Positions 1 through 9,760 of a DNA stretch of 64,000 bases are shown piece after piece. Positions within the stretch are counted from its first letter, which is position 1. Each line of letters begins with the position of its first letter. Made by a program: the position numbers and the translations under genes. The stretch is from Leptasterias polaris. Taxonomy: Eukaryota > Echinodermata > Asteroidea > Forcipulatida > Asteriidae. Location: positions 1,526,062 to 1,590,061 of the forward strand of contig JAZGTN010000196.1 of assembly GCA_037783415.1 (NCBI GenBank). The letters are read 5' to 3'. The notes beneath the pieces are model-generated. The model did not search any database and was not told the origin of the DNA. It was given only the letters and a program-made list of their open reading frames with translations.

Positions 1-600
1 ACTCTGCCACACCCAAAAATTGCTCTTGTACCTGACAACAACCTACCATGCCAAACAAACATTGATGCCAAACCTTACTTCATTCATAAAAACCTGGAAG
101 ACCCTACATACAAAGAACTAGATCCTTTTGGGTGAGCACTGTAATTGGTATACAAAAGGAGAAATCTCCTAGGTATGTCACACAAAGAAAGGGTGAAAAC
201 TACTGCTCAGCTACTCTGTATTGTTAAACAAAATAGTCAATTATTTACATGTTGACAAAGAAATCCATGGCCCGGTTGATGAATATTGAAAAGGGAATAC
301 TAGTTAATGAATATGCATGACAAGTTCACAAGTACACTGCAGTAAATACAATTTTTTCAGGCTAGGTGAATCATTTTAGTGTCCTATTTTGTATATATAC
401 ATGTAGTAGCGTTGCTAGCAAGATATGTTTTGACCTCTAGCCTAGGTTGTCAAGATCATGTCACCATACTCCCTTCCCTTGAGGCAGTGGGGTAGTACTA
501 GCTGTAACATGTACCTCAGAGCCAATAGCCAATCAGACGAGACACCCCTTTCAGTCTTTAATTCTTCAAGTCTTGCCAAAAAAATAACTTTTTCTGATTT
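1..600. other. AT-rich non-coding, nothing recognised
   Basis: No open frame with recognisable homology, no terminal repeats and no RNA gene seen. Probably intron or intergenic sequence. Confidence 0.5.
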
Positions 601-731
601 CTTCTAATAATTCTGCAACAATCTTTTTTTTTTATGGAGAAGAGTTCAAAAGGATGTTTTCAACTATTTTCACACTAAAGACCTAACATTGGACCAAAGA
701 CAAGACTAAATCCTAGCTTTTTAGAGTTATA

Positions 732-1288
732 TCCCACATGTAACGCTGAAGGTTTAAAGCGTTATGCATGGGACACCAGTTTTTAATCATGGCTTTATAT
801 GGATGGGGGAATACAAAGCAATGTTGCAAAGTATGTTATAGCAATTAACTACCAATAGTTCAGGCAGTAAACACGTAAAAACAGCTAAATTTGCGTTACG
901 CATGGGACATGTACCAAGGCAAACTATACATGATGACTGCTGGCAAATAGTGCTATGCTCACCCATATACATCATTTTTTATCAAAGTAGCAGTGTGTAA
1001 CAGTCTCCACAACATTTTAATCCAGCTCTATCTGTTTATCAACACACCTTAATTAGAACAGGCGAGAAAAGCGTTACGAAGACACTCAAAGCTCACTGTC
1101 TCCCCAAAATCTAACTAAAGACACAATAACCAAATGCTGCCACTGACATGAATTTGGGACCTATTTCTGAAGAAATAAATTAGAAACACCTCCTGCTTTG
1201 TTTCCTATAGTTTACAAATTCTCTGTTGAAATCATGATACTCTTCCTGGTTGAAACAAAAAAGCCCAAAAAGCGTTATGCATGGGACA
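732..1288. repeat. Cluster of the 17-bp motif GCGTTAYGCATGGGACA
   Basis: Exact or near-exact copies of GCGTTAYGCATGGGACA lie at 759-775, 893-909 and 1272-1288 on the plus strand. A related inverted copy (GCGTTACATGTGGGA on the minus strand) is at 732-746, and a half copy (GCGTTACGAAGACAC) is near 1070. The spacing is irregular, so this is not a simple tandem repeat. It resembles subterminal motifs of DNA transposons or a transcription-factor site cluster, but I found no flanking terminal inverted repeats. Function unknown. Confidence 0.5.
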
Positions 1289-1439
1289 CATTTGGGCAAA
1301 TTTTGAGAAACTGTCCATTCCGAGATGAAATTCAGAAGTGCGCGCAACCTAAACAATGCCTAAGAAGGAAGAAAATGCATACAACTCACAACTAGATAGT
1401 CACAGTTAGTCAGGGGCTACCTGTTACGAGGCCTTTTGT

Positions 1440-2640
1440 CGAAATTTCAAGTTATTTTGAAACACCCCATCTAAAGCCCTTATCATATCCCTCTGAACCA
1501 GCCGCAGCTCGGTCTCGAGACAGGCAGTCTTTTGATGCTGTTGGCCAACTCGTCCTCTTCCTCGGCCGAGATGACTGAGTCAGGGGGACGAGATGCCCCA
1601 GGGGAATGAGAGCCATGACGAGATGCCCCAGGGGAATGAGAGCCATACTCCGATGGCGAAATACCATCGTCACGGTGTCCCTGCGAGTCGTTGTCTGACT
1701 CAAAGGACGCCAACAGGTGCAGGCATATACCTTGCGGGGACGCCAGCACAAGGGCAGCCGTGTGTGGCAATGTCCGCTGACAGGCTGAAGCTGCAAGCCC
1801 GGAGGGGACTCCGGAGCATGGCTAGCCGTGTGCGATAGACCCCGTTGAGTCTGCGTCATCCAACCATGACCGTAGTGACTCAGGGGCCCCTCTGGGGTGG
1901 CCGAGTCATAGGGGCCTTGGTCTGAATCATCACGCCGGCCCGATAGGGAGGGCGCGAGGGTATGAAACGCCTCCAAAAAATCCTCTGTGGCGTTCGAAGG
2001 ACCCGCTCGAGCTCGACGATGAGCGGCGAGACTTTTTCCCCTTCTTCTTGGAAGAACGCCCCCGAGTGGTCTCCGAGGATGGCTCGGATGTCACTTGAGT
2101 AACGGGGATGCCTGAACAACGGGTAAAACCAGATGTGGACGAGGGGGCCCCATGGAGCATGCTCCCCCTGGCAAAAGGCCTGGGCGGCCGACAGCGCCCC
2201 GAGCCCGATAACGTAGGCGGTTGCTGTGCGGTCAAGGCGGCCATACAAAAGCCGTCCCTGGGCACTGTGGTATCCATGGTAGGGAGGGCCCGGGTGCATT
2301 GAGCCGTCGAGGGGTAATCCGTCTGGCTGCGTATGCCCTGTGGACGTGCCTAGGTGCACTGAGCTGTGCAGGGGTAATCCCTCCAGCTGCGTGTGCCCCG
2401 AAGAGGTGCCTGCGGAGCCACGCTTGGCCGACCGCACTCTCTTGGGAGGTACCTAGCAAATTTTGGGGGCGTTTTCCCTTCTGGTTTGGTGGACCCATGT
2501 ACACTAACCGGGGACAGAGTAACTGTAAGCTCCCTCTCCCGGTTAAGGGGTCCGTCAGCCACGGCAGCCGGTAGTGGCCGAGGGGGCTGACTGAATGCAA
2601 GTCCCTCCAGATACGACATGCCCTGTTCTCCCCACTCTTT
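1440..2640 (-). pseudogene. GC-rich block with Gag-like, frameshifted minus-strand coding potential
   Basis: This block is much richer in G+C than its surroundings and carries overlapping minus-strand frames (about 1452-1976, 1880-2437, 1930-2277, 2350-2619) with no single long frame. One frame has two tandem copies of a 17-19 residue unit of pattern GHTQ-x-x-GLPL-x-x-S-x-H-x-G. Another has a basic/serine tract (SSKKKGKKSRRSSSSSSGS). A third has two copies of a YGSHSPGASR-like unit, caused by a tandem duplication of about 29 bp near 1590-1648. Basic Ser-rich segments plus frameshifts fit a decayed retroelement Gag (for example DIRS- or gypsy-type), but no zinc knuckle or pol domain is present. 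A CpG-island-like promoter of a host gene is the alternative. Confidence 0.3.
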
Positions 2641-2740
2641 CTACTAATTTTTACTAAAAACAACCACACACAACAACACAACTCTAAATACATCTCTTTT
2701 TATTAAAAGCTTTCTCCAAGTAAGGAAATAACGCCTGATT

Positions 2741-2934
2741 TTGAATAAAAATCTGAGCTTTTTTAAAACATCGTTACCTCTGCCTGCGCTACGAGAAAAA
2801 GAGGACGCTAACCTAGTGCGCATGTCACAGGGCGTCGGGGACAGGACACTTGAGGGCGCTATTGTGTGTAAAACTCTTAGCAATTTGCCTGCCGGCATAG
2901 GGAACAATGCAAATGTAGTATTTGCTCTACAGGT
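2741..2934 (+). other. Candidate upstream exon ending at a strong splice donor
   Basis: An open frame runs through 2741-3040 and contains a consensus donor, CAG then GTAAGT, with the GT at 2933-2934. The frame encodes no domain I recognise. It could be a 5' exon of the gene whose last exon is at 3401, or a chance site. Confidence 0.2.
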
Positions 2935-3400
2935 AAGTAGAGTGAAGTTGACCATACGAATACCTTCCAGGAAAAATACTGCGAGCTTTGAGAGGCCAAG
3001 GGGTGTGATCAAGGGCTATAATAATGTTAGAGCGCCATGAGCGTCACTCTGCGATCAATTTCAGCATTACATAAGAAGCCAGTATTGTTATTACTAATAA
3101 GTCTGTTGTCCAATATTCCCCTATAGTGACATCAAAATGGAGGTTCTAATGGACCTGGTAGAAACATGCAGAGCCCAATTTCATGATGTGGCCTACCCCA
3201 GAATCATGTGCTTACAATTACAGCCTGCTTTACAGAGTACCACAGTTAGCAGTGCCATGAAGTTAGGCCCAGAAGTTCTACTCAATGTTCAATTAAGAGT
3301 TTTAACGCCCAATTTGTCCATCACAATTTTACTTTAATAACACTATCTGCTATTACCAAACTACAAGTATACTTTTACATTTGCATTATTTATTCATCAG
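2935..3400. other. Non-coding, putative intron before the Death-domain exon
   Basis: No recognisable coding sequence. It ends in a pyrimidine-containing tract and an acceptor (TATTCATCAG, AG at 3399-3400) directly before the Death-domain reading frame. Confidence 0.35.
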
Positions 3401-3702
3401 TGGACAGAGGGCCGATGAGTGATAGACACCTGGATCTCATTGCTACTGACCTTGGACAAGAATGGGAAAGACTAGCAATCCACTTGGAGTTCGCCCCAAG
3501 CAATATTGACAAGTTCAAAGCTGATTCAATAAATAATACCCATGGCCAAATATTCAGGATGCTTACAGCATGGAAGCAGAAGCAACAAAAATGTGTGGAA
3601 AGAATGAGAGAGGATCTTGTCAAAGCATTGGAAGTAGTTGGCTGTGGTGACTTGGCACGAAAGGTTGAACAATTTACTGGAGATAGAGGGGATAGTGAGT
3701 GA
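3401..3702 (+). CDS. Death domain-containing protein, C-terminal exon (partial gene)
   Basis: About 100 codons open from a splice acceptor to a TGA at 3700-3702. The translation has the layout of a Death domain six-helix bundle: LDLIATDLGQEWERLAIHL (helices 1-2, with the characteristic W), a SNIDKFKAD segment (helix 3), an MLTAWKQK segment (helix 4-5 with the second conserved W) and LVKALEVVGCGDLARKVEQ (helices 5-6). Death domains mediate homotypic assembly in apoptosis and innate immune signalling, and in cytoplasmic adaptors and receptors. The frame stops about 15 residues after the domain, so this is the C-terminal exon; upstream exons, and hence the protein's identity, are not visible. 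The start is the splice acceptor, not an ATG; an internal ATG exists at residue 6. The neighbours are repeats only. The domain is intact, so I favour a real exon over a pseudogene. Confidence 0.7.
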
Positions 3703-3839
3703 CCGAGTATAAGAAATGCCTTGTAGTTTGTACAAGAAAACATCTGCTACATGTATGTCACACCTTACTGTTCCATACATGTGACTATTACAGTTTTACA
3801 AAAGAGCAGTTATGTCTATCTATGGGGACTATCTATCTA

Positions 3840-4160
3840 TCTAGCCCACTAGTGCTGACCACTCCAGCATAGAGCACTTAGGTCTATTTATGGGGCCTCA
3901 GCCAAGTCCACACACTGATTGTCCAGTCCACCTGGTTCCTTCACACATGTGGCTAGCTCACTAGTGCTGACCACTCCAGCATAGAGCACTTAGGTCTATC
4001 TATGGGGCCTCAGCCAAGTCCACACACTGATTGTCCGGTCCACCTGGTTCCTTCACACATGTGGTTAGCTCACTAGTGCTGAGACCAGCTCACTAGTGCT
4101 GACCACTCCAGCATAGAGCACTTGGTCTATCTATGGGGCCTCAGCCAAGTCCAAACACAG
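3840..4160. repeat. Tandem repeat, about 112-bp unit, roughly three copies
   Basis: The segment starting CACTAGTGCTGACCACTCCA recurs at 3847, 3959 and 4091. The first interval is 112 bp. The second is 132 bp because of an extra 20-bp partial duplication. Copies are almost identical, so the array is young. Confidence 0.85.
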
Positions 4161-4199
4161 CCTTTTTCTATTGTCAGTTATTTGCTCCTTGGTGGGCTC

Positions 4200-4460
4200 A
4201 AGTGAGTCAAATTTGATTTCGTGAAGTTCAGATTTGACAATTTCTTGATTAAATATTTTACGAGTTGTCAAGTAATTGAATTTAGAATTTTTGAAGTTTA
4301 GATTTCACATTTTGTACATTTTCATGATAAAAAAATTAATCAATTATCTAGTAACTAACTTTTGATTTTATGAAATTGAAATTTCACATTTTGTAGATTT
4401 TCATGATTAAAAAATTAATTAATTATCAAGTAACCAAATTTTGATTTTGTGAAAATCAAT
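4200..4460. repeat. AT-rich tandem repeat, about 79-80 bp unit, about three copies
   Basis: Units contain TTTCACATTTTGTA(C/G)ATTTT followed by an AATTAATYAATTA run and a (T)CAAGTAA or (T)CTAGTAA step. Copies are diverged. Confidence 0.7.
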
Positions 4461-5001
4461 TCAATAGTACATTTATTTCCACATTTGCACATGGAGGCAT
4501 CATCCTAAAAGCCAACGCTTGTGATGGATGTGCCCGTTACAGCAATACAAAACAAAACAAGATAAACAACACAAATTGTAGAATTAGGAAATAATAAGTC
4601 ATTTAATATACAACAGTTAAACAAAGTAGACAGAGAGACAAACAACTCCAATTATATAATTAAGAAATAATGGCAATAATTAAATGAATAACTGAAGAAC
4701 AATTGATAATAATATGAGTAACGGCTAAACCAACTAACAAAATAAAATATCAATTACTTTGATAATTTAGTAGAAATGTTTTTAGTTTGTATTTAAATGT
4801 AGTACTTGAAGGGCAGTTAGTTATCGATTTTAGTAAAATTTTCGAAATTTAGTAAAATTCAGCTTTTTGGTCAAGTGAAAGAAATTGTATGTTGAGAAAG
4901 AGTTGTTGTGATGAGGGGTATACGTAATTTTATTGTATTATAATCACGTAAGTTTCTATTAAATTAAAAAAGATTGTGTAACGATTTAGGAAGTTGGTTA
5001 T
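4461..5001. other. AT-rich sequence, possible 3' flank or UTR of the minus-strand LINE fragment
   Basis: No coding potential. Its position, directly downstream on the minus strand of the LINE thumb region, would suit a LINE 3' UTR, but no tail or target-site duplication was identified. Confidence 0.25.
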
Positions 5002-5480
5002 TTACAAACTTGTACATAAAAACATCTTGTTGAAATACATTACTATTTGTAAGAGACAAGAGCTTATGTTTCTTGAATAAGGGAGTGGTGTGATCATGAA
5101 AGGGGGCCTTGCGTACAATACGAATTGCCCTTTTCTGCAGTTTAACCTATTTATCAAGATATGACTTGTATTGTAAGTGTTAGCCCAGATAATGTTACAA
5201 TAAGAGAGGTAAGAAAGAAGTGAACAGTACAAAGTACACAGAATGCACAATGGGAGAGTATACTTCAATCTACTCATCATACAAATATTTTTTAGAAATG
5301 TTGTTTTCTAAATCTTTTATGTGGAATTTCCATGAAAGATATTCATCAATATAAACCCCAAGAAATTTTCTATATGACACTCGCAGTATAGGCTCATTAC
5401 TATATTTTACTCGACAATTAGATATATTATTCAACTTCTTTTTACTATCGATACTTTGTTTAATTCAACATTTACATGTA
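5002..5480 (-). pseudogene. LINE (non-LTR) reverse transcriptase C-terminal fragment, 3' part
   Basis: The minus-strand frame at 5002-5280 reads MMSRLKYTLPLCILCTLYCS then LLSYLSYCNIIWANTYNTS. This is the thumb segment that follows the RT palm in Jockey/CR1-type LINE ORF2 proteins. Sequence up to about 5480 matches a second copy at 50050-50233, whose translation (KFLGVYSDECLSWKFYIKDL) shows the FLGV segment just upstream. No endonuclease or YADD box is present. The RT 5' part lies next door in the opposite orientation. The copy is frameshifted and truncated, so inactive. Confidence 0.75.
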
Positions 5481-5589
5481 GAAAAAGGAGTTACCTCCAA
5501 TAGCTTCACATTATCGAACTATTCAAGAAGATTTTGTTTTTAACAAACTGAAGACTCTTAACATCAACACAAACACTAGTCCAGACTAC

Positions 5590-6480
5590 ATCCCTGTCAG
5601 ATTTCCGAAGGACAGGGCCAGTGAACTGAAAAAACTATCACTCACATTATAATTCTCTCCACCCTTTTTGGAACTGTTCCTGAAAATGTTAAGTATGCCA
5701 GGACTCAGCCATTGTTTAAAAGAGACAGTAAAACAGAAGTAAGCAACTACAGACCAATTAGTATTCGCTGTGTACATGTAGTTTCAAAGTTACTTGACAT
5801 CTACTGTCTTAAACATTTAACTGATCACATCCCTATACACAGGAATGGTTTTACTTGATCTTCAAGCCTTTTGATACTGTCTATCATGTTATTTTGTGTA
5901 AAAAACTTTAAGACCAAACAAAATACCTCCCACTAACCCTCACCATTATAAACATCATGTATTTGTTAGTACATGTAGATTACATTATAAACATCACTTT
6001 TCTTGCACTTTTCTTGTACTGTAAAAAATAAAATAATATTTTGTGGCGAAAAAACACTCCGCAAAAAGGCGTCCAGAAGCATAAGCTCATGTAAATGTAA
6101 CTGTTGGTGGCAGCAAACATGTTGCTTAAAATAGTGCGTAGCTAGACCTGTGAGACAGCAAAACGACTAGTGCCCAGATGCAACCACCCTTTAAGTTTGA
6201 CAAGTTATATTTAGAGTTTTACACATGCGATTAAAATGCAGCAATAAAGGATTTCATTCACTGAATGTAAGTTTTTGTATAGTAAATTTCACATGAAAAT
6301 TAGGAAACTTTAAGGCCATGGGCATTGGTTCTGGACTGGTTTAAATTGAATCTTAGCAATAGACAACAGTTTGTCAATGTCAACAAAGTCCAATCTGAAC
6401 CTCTGACTTTGACACGAAACGGGAGTATACTGGGGCTATTGTTGTTTTTGTGTTACATAAATGTTTTGATGTCACTGTTT
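5590..6480 (+). pseudogene. LINE reverse transcriptase N-terminal palm fragments, 5' part, inverted relative to the 3' part
   Basis: Plus-strand translation gives KTEVSNYRPISIRCV near 5728-5775 (RT block 1), then CLKHLTDHI and GMVLLDLQAF near 5810-5870 (catalytic block A, truncated before the aspartate-containing continuation). After an inserted segment comes WALVLDWFKSNLSNRQQFVN-type sequence (6318-6390, blocks 3-4) and a degenerate counterpart of the GVPQGS box. Stops and frameshifts break the frame, and the FADD/YADD box is missing. Together with the minus-strand fragment at 5002-5480 this is a head-to-head LINE remnant, the arrangement expected from 5' inversion (twin priming). Confidence 0.7.
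5913..6304. mobile_element. Insertion of about 390 bp in the LINE fragment with a 10-bp direct repeat
   Basis: The LINE palm sequence is interrupted between identical AAACTTTAAG copies at 5903-5912 and 6305-6314, as expected for a target-site duplication. The insert begins ACCAAACAAAATACCTCCC and ends near ACATGAAAATTAGG. No terminal inverted repeat is obvious, and a 10-bp duplication suits a SINE or LINE-mobilised sequence. The insert also occurs in segment B (from about 50757), so it pre-dates that duplication. Confidence 0.55.
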
Positions 6481-6636
6481 ATATAGTTACATTTCCTTGA
6501 GAGCCCCTGTTCAACTTTTATTCATTGCAGTCTATGTCTAAAGATTTTATATTAAAACAAAAAATAATTAATTAATGATTTTCTTTGTTCCTTTATTTGT
6601 TCCTCGTCTTTATTTTTTTAGGTATAGCCTATGTTG

Positions 6637-7701
6637 CAGGCCTCGAATTACACGGCGGCCATGACGGCCAGTGCTGTCGATGCCCTTGCAACTTGCCGTG
6701 GTGCCCCTCGAAAAATACCCTTTTCACAGCCATTATGCCGTGCCCTTTTCCCCCATTGCCCGTCGTGCCCTTTTCCCAGTTGGCCGTCGTGCCCTTTAAA
6801 CGAAAATTAAATATTTACTTGTTTTAGTTTCAGCCGACAATTTTTCTTGTTTACTGTAAATATCCAGCACAATCCGCTCAAGAGAGAAGTTAATAATAAT
6901 TGTAGCGTAAGCTAGCTGTTTACGTTCACGCATGCTATCGCGACACTCAAACGGTTGCAAACACGCGACCGTTGTACACGAACATCCAACGTCTTTAAAC
7001 AAGGAACCAGTCTATAACAAAACCATTGACAAATAGAGGGCGCTCTGTTGTTTCTACCACCCTCTTCTGGTGGAATTGTTGCACTGCTTGGTGACATGAA
7101 AAGGGCCGTTTAGTGAATGAATTGCGTCCAAAACTGTTCTGGTTAAACTACATAATTTAATAATGCTGCAAAAAGAGCATTTTAGGCAAACTGTTAAAGG
7201 TAAACTCGAACACTCTGCTGCCAAATGCAAGAAATTGAACTTCTCTTTGGGGTAACTTTTATGTTATTTATTGCATGCTTATGAATAAGATATGATTTAT
7301 CCATTTTCATATTCATGTAAACTGTTTTATCGGGTTTACCACCCATAGGGGAACCTCTGGTTAATTTTTTTTTTTATTATTTAAATTTTATGTTTTTAGT
7401 TTTCTGGTGGGGAAACTTGCAACTTATTTTCTAGCCAGAGGTTCTAAGCCCAGCTAATTGATACGTTCTTTTTTTTCACAGATCAGGAAATATTATCTTG
7501 GACACTTTTTTAATAAAAGAGGCATGTTTAATGAACCAACAAAGTAGTTCGCCGTTGGTTATATTTTGTTTAATAACTTTCATAATTTAGTGGCCTTCGT
7601 GCCTTTTTTATTTTTAAATTTTGGCCTTGGTGTCCTCCAAAATTTTGAAAACTCCAAGGCCAAAGTGCCCTTGCCCTAAAACAATTGTAATTCCAGGCCT
7701 G
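6637..7701. mobile_element. Non-autonomous DNA transposon, CAGGCCT termini, copy 1
   Basis: Terminal inverted repeats CAGGCCTCGAATTACA and CAGGCCTGGAATTACA (read inward) bound a 1065-bp element. The flanks ATGTTG (6631-6636) and ATGTTT (7702-7707) are a 5-6 bp target-site duplication. The paralogous segment B at about 52104 (GCCTATGTTTGTTTGCC) lacks the element and shows the unoccupied site. The interior is non-coding and contains repeated GCC(G/T)TGGTGCCC-like words near both ends. A second copy sits at 57407-58378. The superfamily is uncertain; short duplications and CAG termini are compatible with a hAT-like group. Confidence 0.8.
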
Positions 7702-8164
7702 ATGTTTGTTTGCCATTAGCTCGTCCCTTTTTAGGTGTTCGGGCAACAGCGATACACCTTTTGTTATTGTTCATTTTTAAAAATAGATTTTCTTCTTCTT
7801 CTCATAGTCGTTTGCCGCAAGAAAATGCATAGTTGCAAAGCTTGTATCAACTTGAAACTTGACATGCACTAAGTTTATAACCTGAAGTTTCATGAGTACT
7901 AGTTTATTACCTCAGGAGTAGAAGTTAATTATTCAATATTTCAAAATTTATGAACTACAGAAGCTATCCTAATGTCATATGAAAGGTATTTTATAGCTAA
8001 GCAGAAGTTACTCAGGGTTGACCCCGATCTGACTTTGGCAATTTAAAGGATGGCCTGTGATGTGTGTTCCATGAGCAAAGTACAATAGATCTGTGTGTGT
8101 GTGTGGTATAGTTTACAACATTCAACATTCTAGGGAACTATACTTTTGTAGGTAAGGAAAACAG
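7702..8164. other. Segment A non-coding sequence, homologous to 52104-53017
   Basis: Nearly collinear with segment B apart from about 420 bp present only in B (52446-52870). No coding sequence recognised on this side of the IDH3G exon. Confidence 0.6.
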
Positions 8165-8188
8165 TCAAAGAATTGGAACAGAACTCAC

Positions 8189-8344
8189 TTTGTTTTGTAT
8201 GACTGTCTTGATGACAGGAGAATTAATAAGATCAGCATGTTGATTCAGACCCAGATGTCTCAGCAGTAACCATCCAGCAAGTAGCATGGCACTGGGGTTT
8301 GCCATGTTCTTTCCCGCAATCGTCTTTCCAGTGTTTCTGGTAGC
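8189..8344 (-). CDS. IDH3G: Isocitrate dehydrogenase [NAD] gamma subunit, single internal exon (copy A)
   Basis: A 156-bp minus-strand exon (52 codons) is bounded by an acceptor (TTTATCCCCAAG, then GC at 8344) and a donor (AAA then GTGAGT, exon end 8189). It encodes ATRNTGKTIAGKNMANPSAM... ending KTVIQNK. The ATRNTGK-x-IA-x-KN-x-ANP block is the signature of the C-terminal part of the mitochondrial NAD-IDH gamma regulatory subunit (TCA cycle, isocitrate to 2-oxoglutarate). The frame is intact with no stop. The exons that should precede and follow it were not found between 5 and 9.2 kb, so it may be an isolated duplicated exon rather than part of a working gene. Two more diverged copies occur at 46556 and 53018. 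Confidence 0.7.
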
Positions 8345-8492
8345 CTTGGGGATAAAGTAAAATGACAAAGTACAACATTGATTTCAGACCAAATACTGTT
8401 CCTAGAGGTTTGACCACAAAATAAAAACAAAAACATTTGAAAATGCACATGATTTATTTTCAAGTGAGTGTAATGATCAACAGGACATTCAA

Positions 8493-8718
8493 AACATTTT
8501 CTTGATGCCTTATTGTGAACATGGACAAATAATGTTTTCTTTTGATTAAAATGCATTGATTGTCAGTATTTAAAACTAATTTGAAAGCCACTTTCCAATA
8601 TCTGCAACATTTTCTTGATGCCTTATTGTGAACATGGACAAATAATGTTTTCTTTTGATTAAAATGCATTGATTGTCAGTATTTAAAACTAATTTGAAAG
8701 CCACTTTCCAATATCTAC
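8493..8718. repeat. Perfect two-copy tandem duplication, 113-bp unit
   Basis: AACATTTTCTTGATGCC starts both units (8493 and 8606). The two units are essentially identical, so the duplication is recent. The homologous stretch in segment C (46860-46980) has a single copy. Confidence 0.85.
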
Positions 8719-8794
8719 AACAAATCTGGTCACCCTGGCTTGGCATACACCATGTTTAGAAGCATGCATTTATTCTACACTGTCTGAGTTCCAG

Positions 8795-8864
8795 AGCTTC
8801 GCTCAGCTTCGCTCAGCTTCGCTCAGCTTCGCTCAGCTTCGCTCAGCTTCGCTCAGCTTCACTC
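8795..8864. repeat. 10-bp microsatellite (AGCTTCGCTC)7
   Basis: Seven consecutive units; the last carries one substitution (AGCTTCACTC). It is absent at the equivalent place in segment C. Confidence 0.9.
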
Positions 8865-8929
8865 ATTTTTTCTTGACAATCTTTACTGCGACTGCATGTC
8901 TTCTCTGTGTACCTAGCAGCCGCAGCAAT

Positions 8930-9220
8930 GACGGTACAGAGCCTATGTGCACAACGTTATTTCAGTATGGTGCCCTTTGATGGTGGTCAAAAGAAGAGTG
9001 CTCATTGGACCATCTTCTTTGTCAGACAAAATGAAGATACTGGCAATACTGGAGTACATGCAAGATGCATGCTGCAGTGATACATCCAGGCTTGTTATTA
9101 ATACACCAGCCACATCCAGAATGTTTTTACTGCGCTCCACAACCTTGTTTTAAGAGGTTTGAATGTCTTGCTTATGGACACAAGTATCGTTTGACCTAGG
9201 TATAGACATTTTGTTTATTT
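8930..9220. other. Segment shared with 47090-47375 and 48715-48760
   Basis: About 230 bp is highly similar to 47095-47370, followed by ATGTCTTGCTTATGGAC, which in the other copy is displaced to about 48726 by an inserted block. Both strands have short open frames, but none has recognisable homology. It may be the promoter or 5' region of the duplicated unit. Confidence 0.5.
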
Positions 9221-9269
9221 CTTTTTTTATTTGAATCTCATCCATTCTTTCAGTGCTAACTTTTAGGAA

Positions 9270-9532
9270 TCTGTTAGTCTGGTGATGTATTCATCAGATA
9301 CTATGTCTGATGATGAACAACAAGAGGTAGAAAGTCTAGAGGTAGAACAACATGGAGAGGAGGATGGAGAAGGGGGAACAGAAGAAGATTCTGGAAAAAA
9401 TTTAGGAGAATATTCAGAGAGAAGATTCAGGAGAAGAGTCAACGAGAGAAGTTTCTGAAGGAGAGATTCAGAAGTAGGTAAGGATGAAGAACAAGGAGAG
9501 GAAAATAATGAAGAGAATATCAACGAGATGTG
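9270..9532 (+). other. Acidic, Glu-rich exon-like reading frame
   Basis: Plus-strand frame beginning near a TTCTTTCAG acceptor-like site (about 9253) encodes MYSSDTMSDDEQQEVESLEV followed by a Glu/Gly-rich stretch. A frameshift is needed to continue through GEIQKVGKDEEQGEENNEEN. It could be a decayed exon of the zinc-finger-like gene whose fragment lies at 17053. No family is recognised. Confidence 0.25.
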
Positions 9533-9540
9533 ATATTAAA

Positions 9541-9755
9541 GGAGGCAGACGCATTCTTATTAAATCTGTTTAAACTAAAGGGACAAAGATTCCTGCATAA
9601 CCATACCCCCCATTAAAAAAAAGAGCCACCCAGTACACATGGTACATGTATGTGCATTTCTGGACACAGTCTTGGCAGGGATTGTTTGAAAGGTAAACAC
9701 ATTGTTTGTACGTTCTGTATGAGGAGATACATTATGTCGTTGTTACTGCACCTTC
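9541..9755. other. Host flank of the Gmr1-like insertion
   Basis: Non-coding. The last 20-25 bp (GTTACTGCACCTTCGGTAC) is repeated at the empty site at 17889. Confidence 0.6.
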
Positions 9756-9760
9756 GGTAC
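9756..9760. repeat. Target-site duplication GGTAC, left copy
   Basis: Matches 17053-17057. A single GGTAC is present at the paralogous empty site near 17905. Confidence 0.85.
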
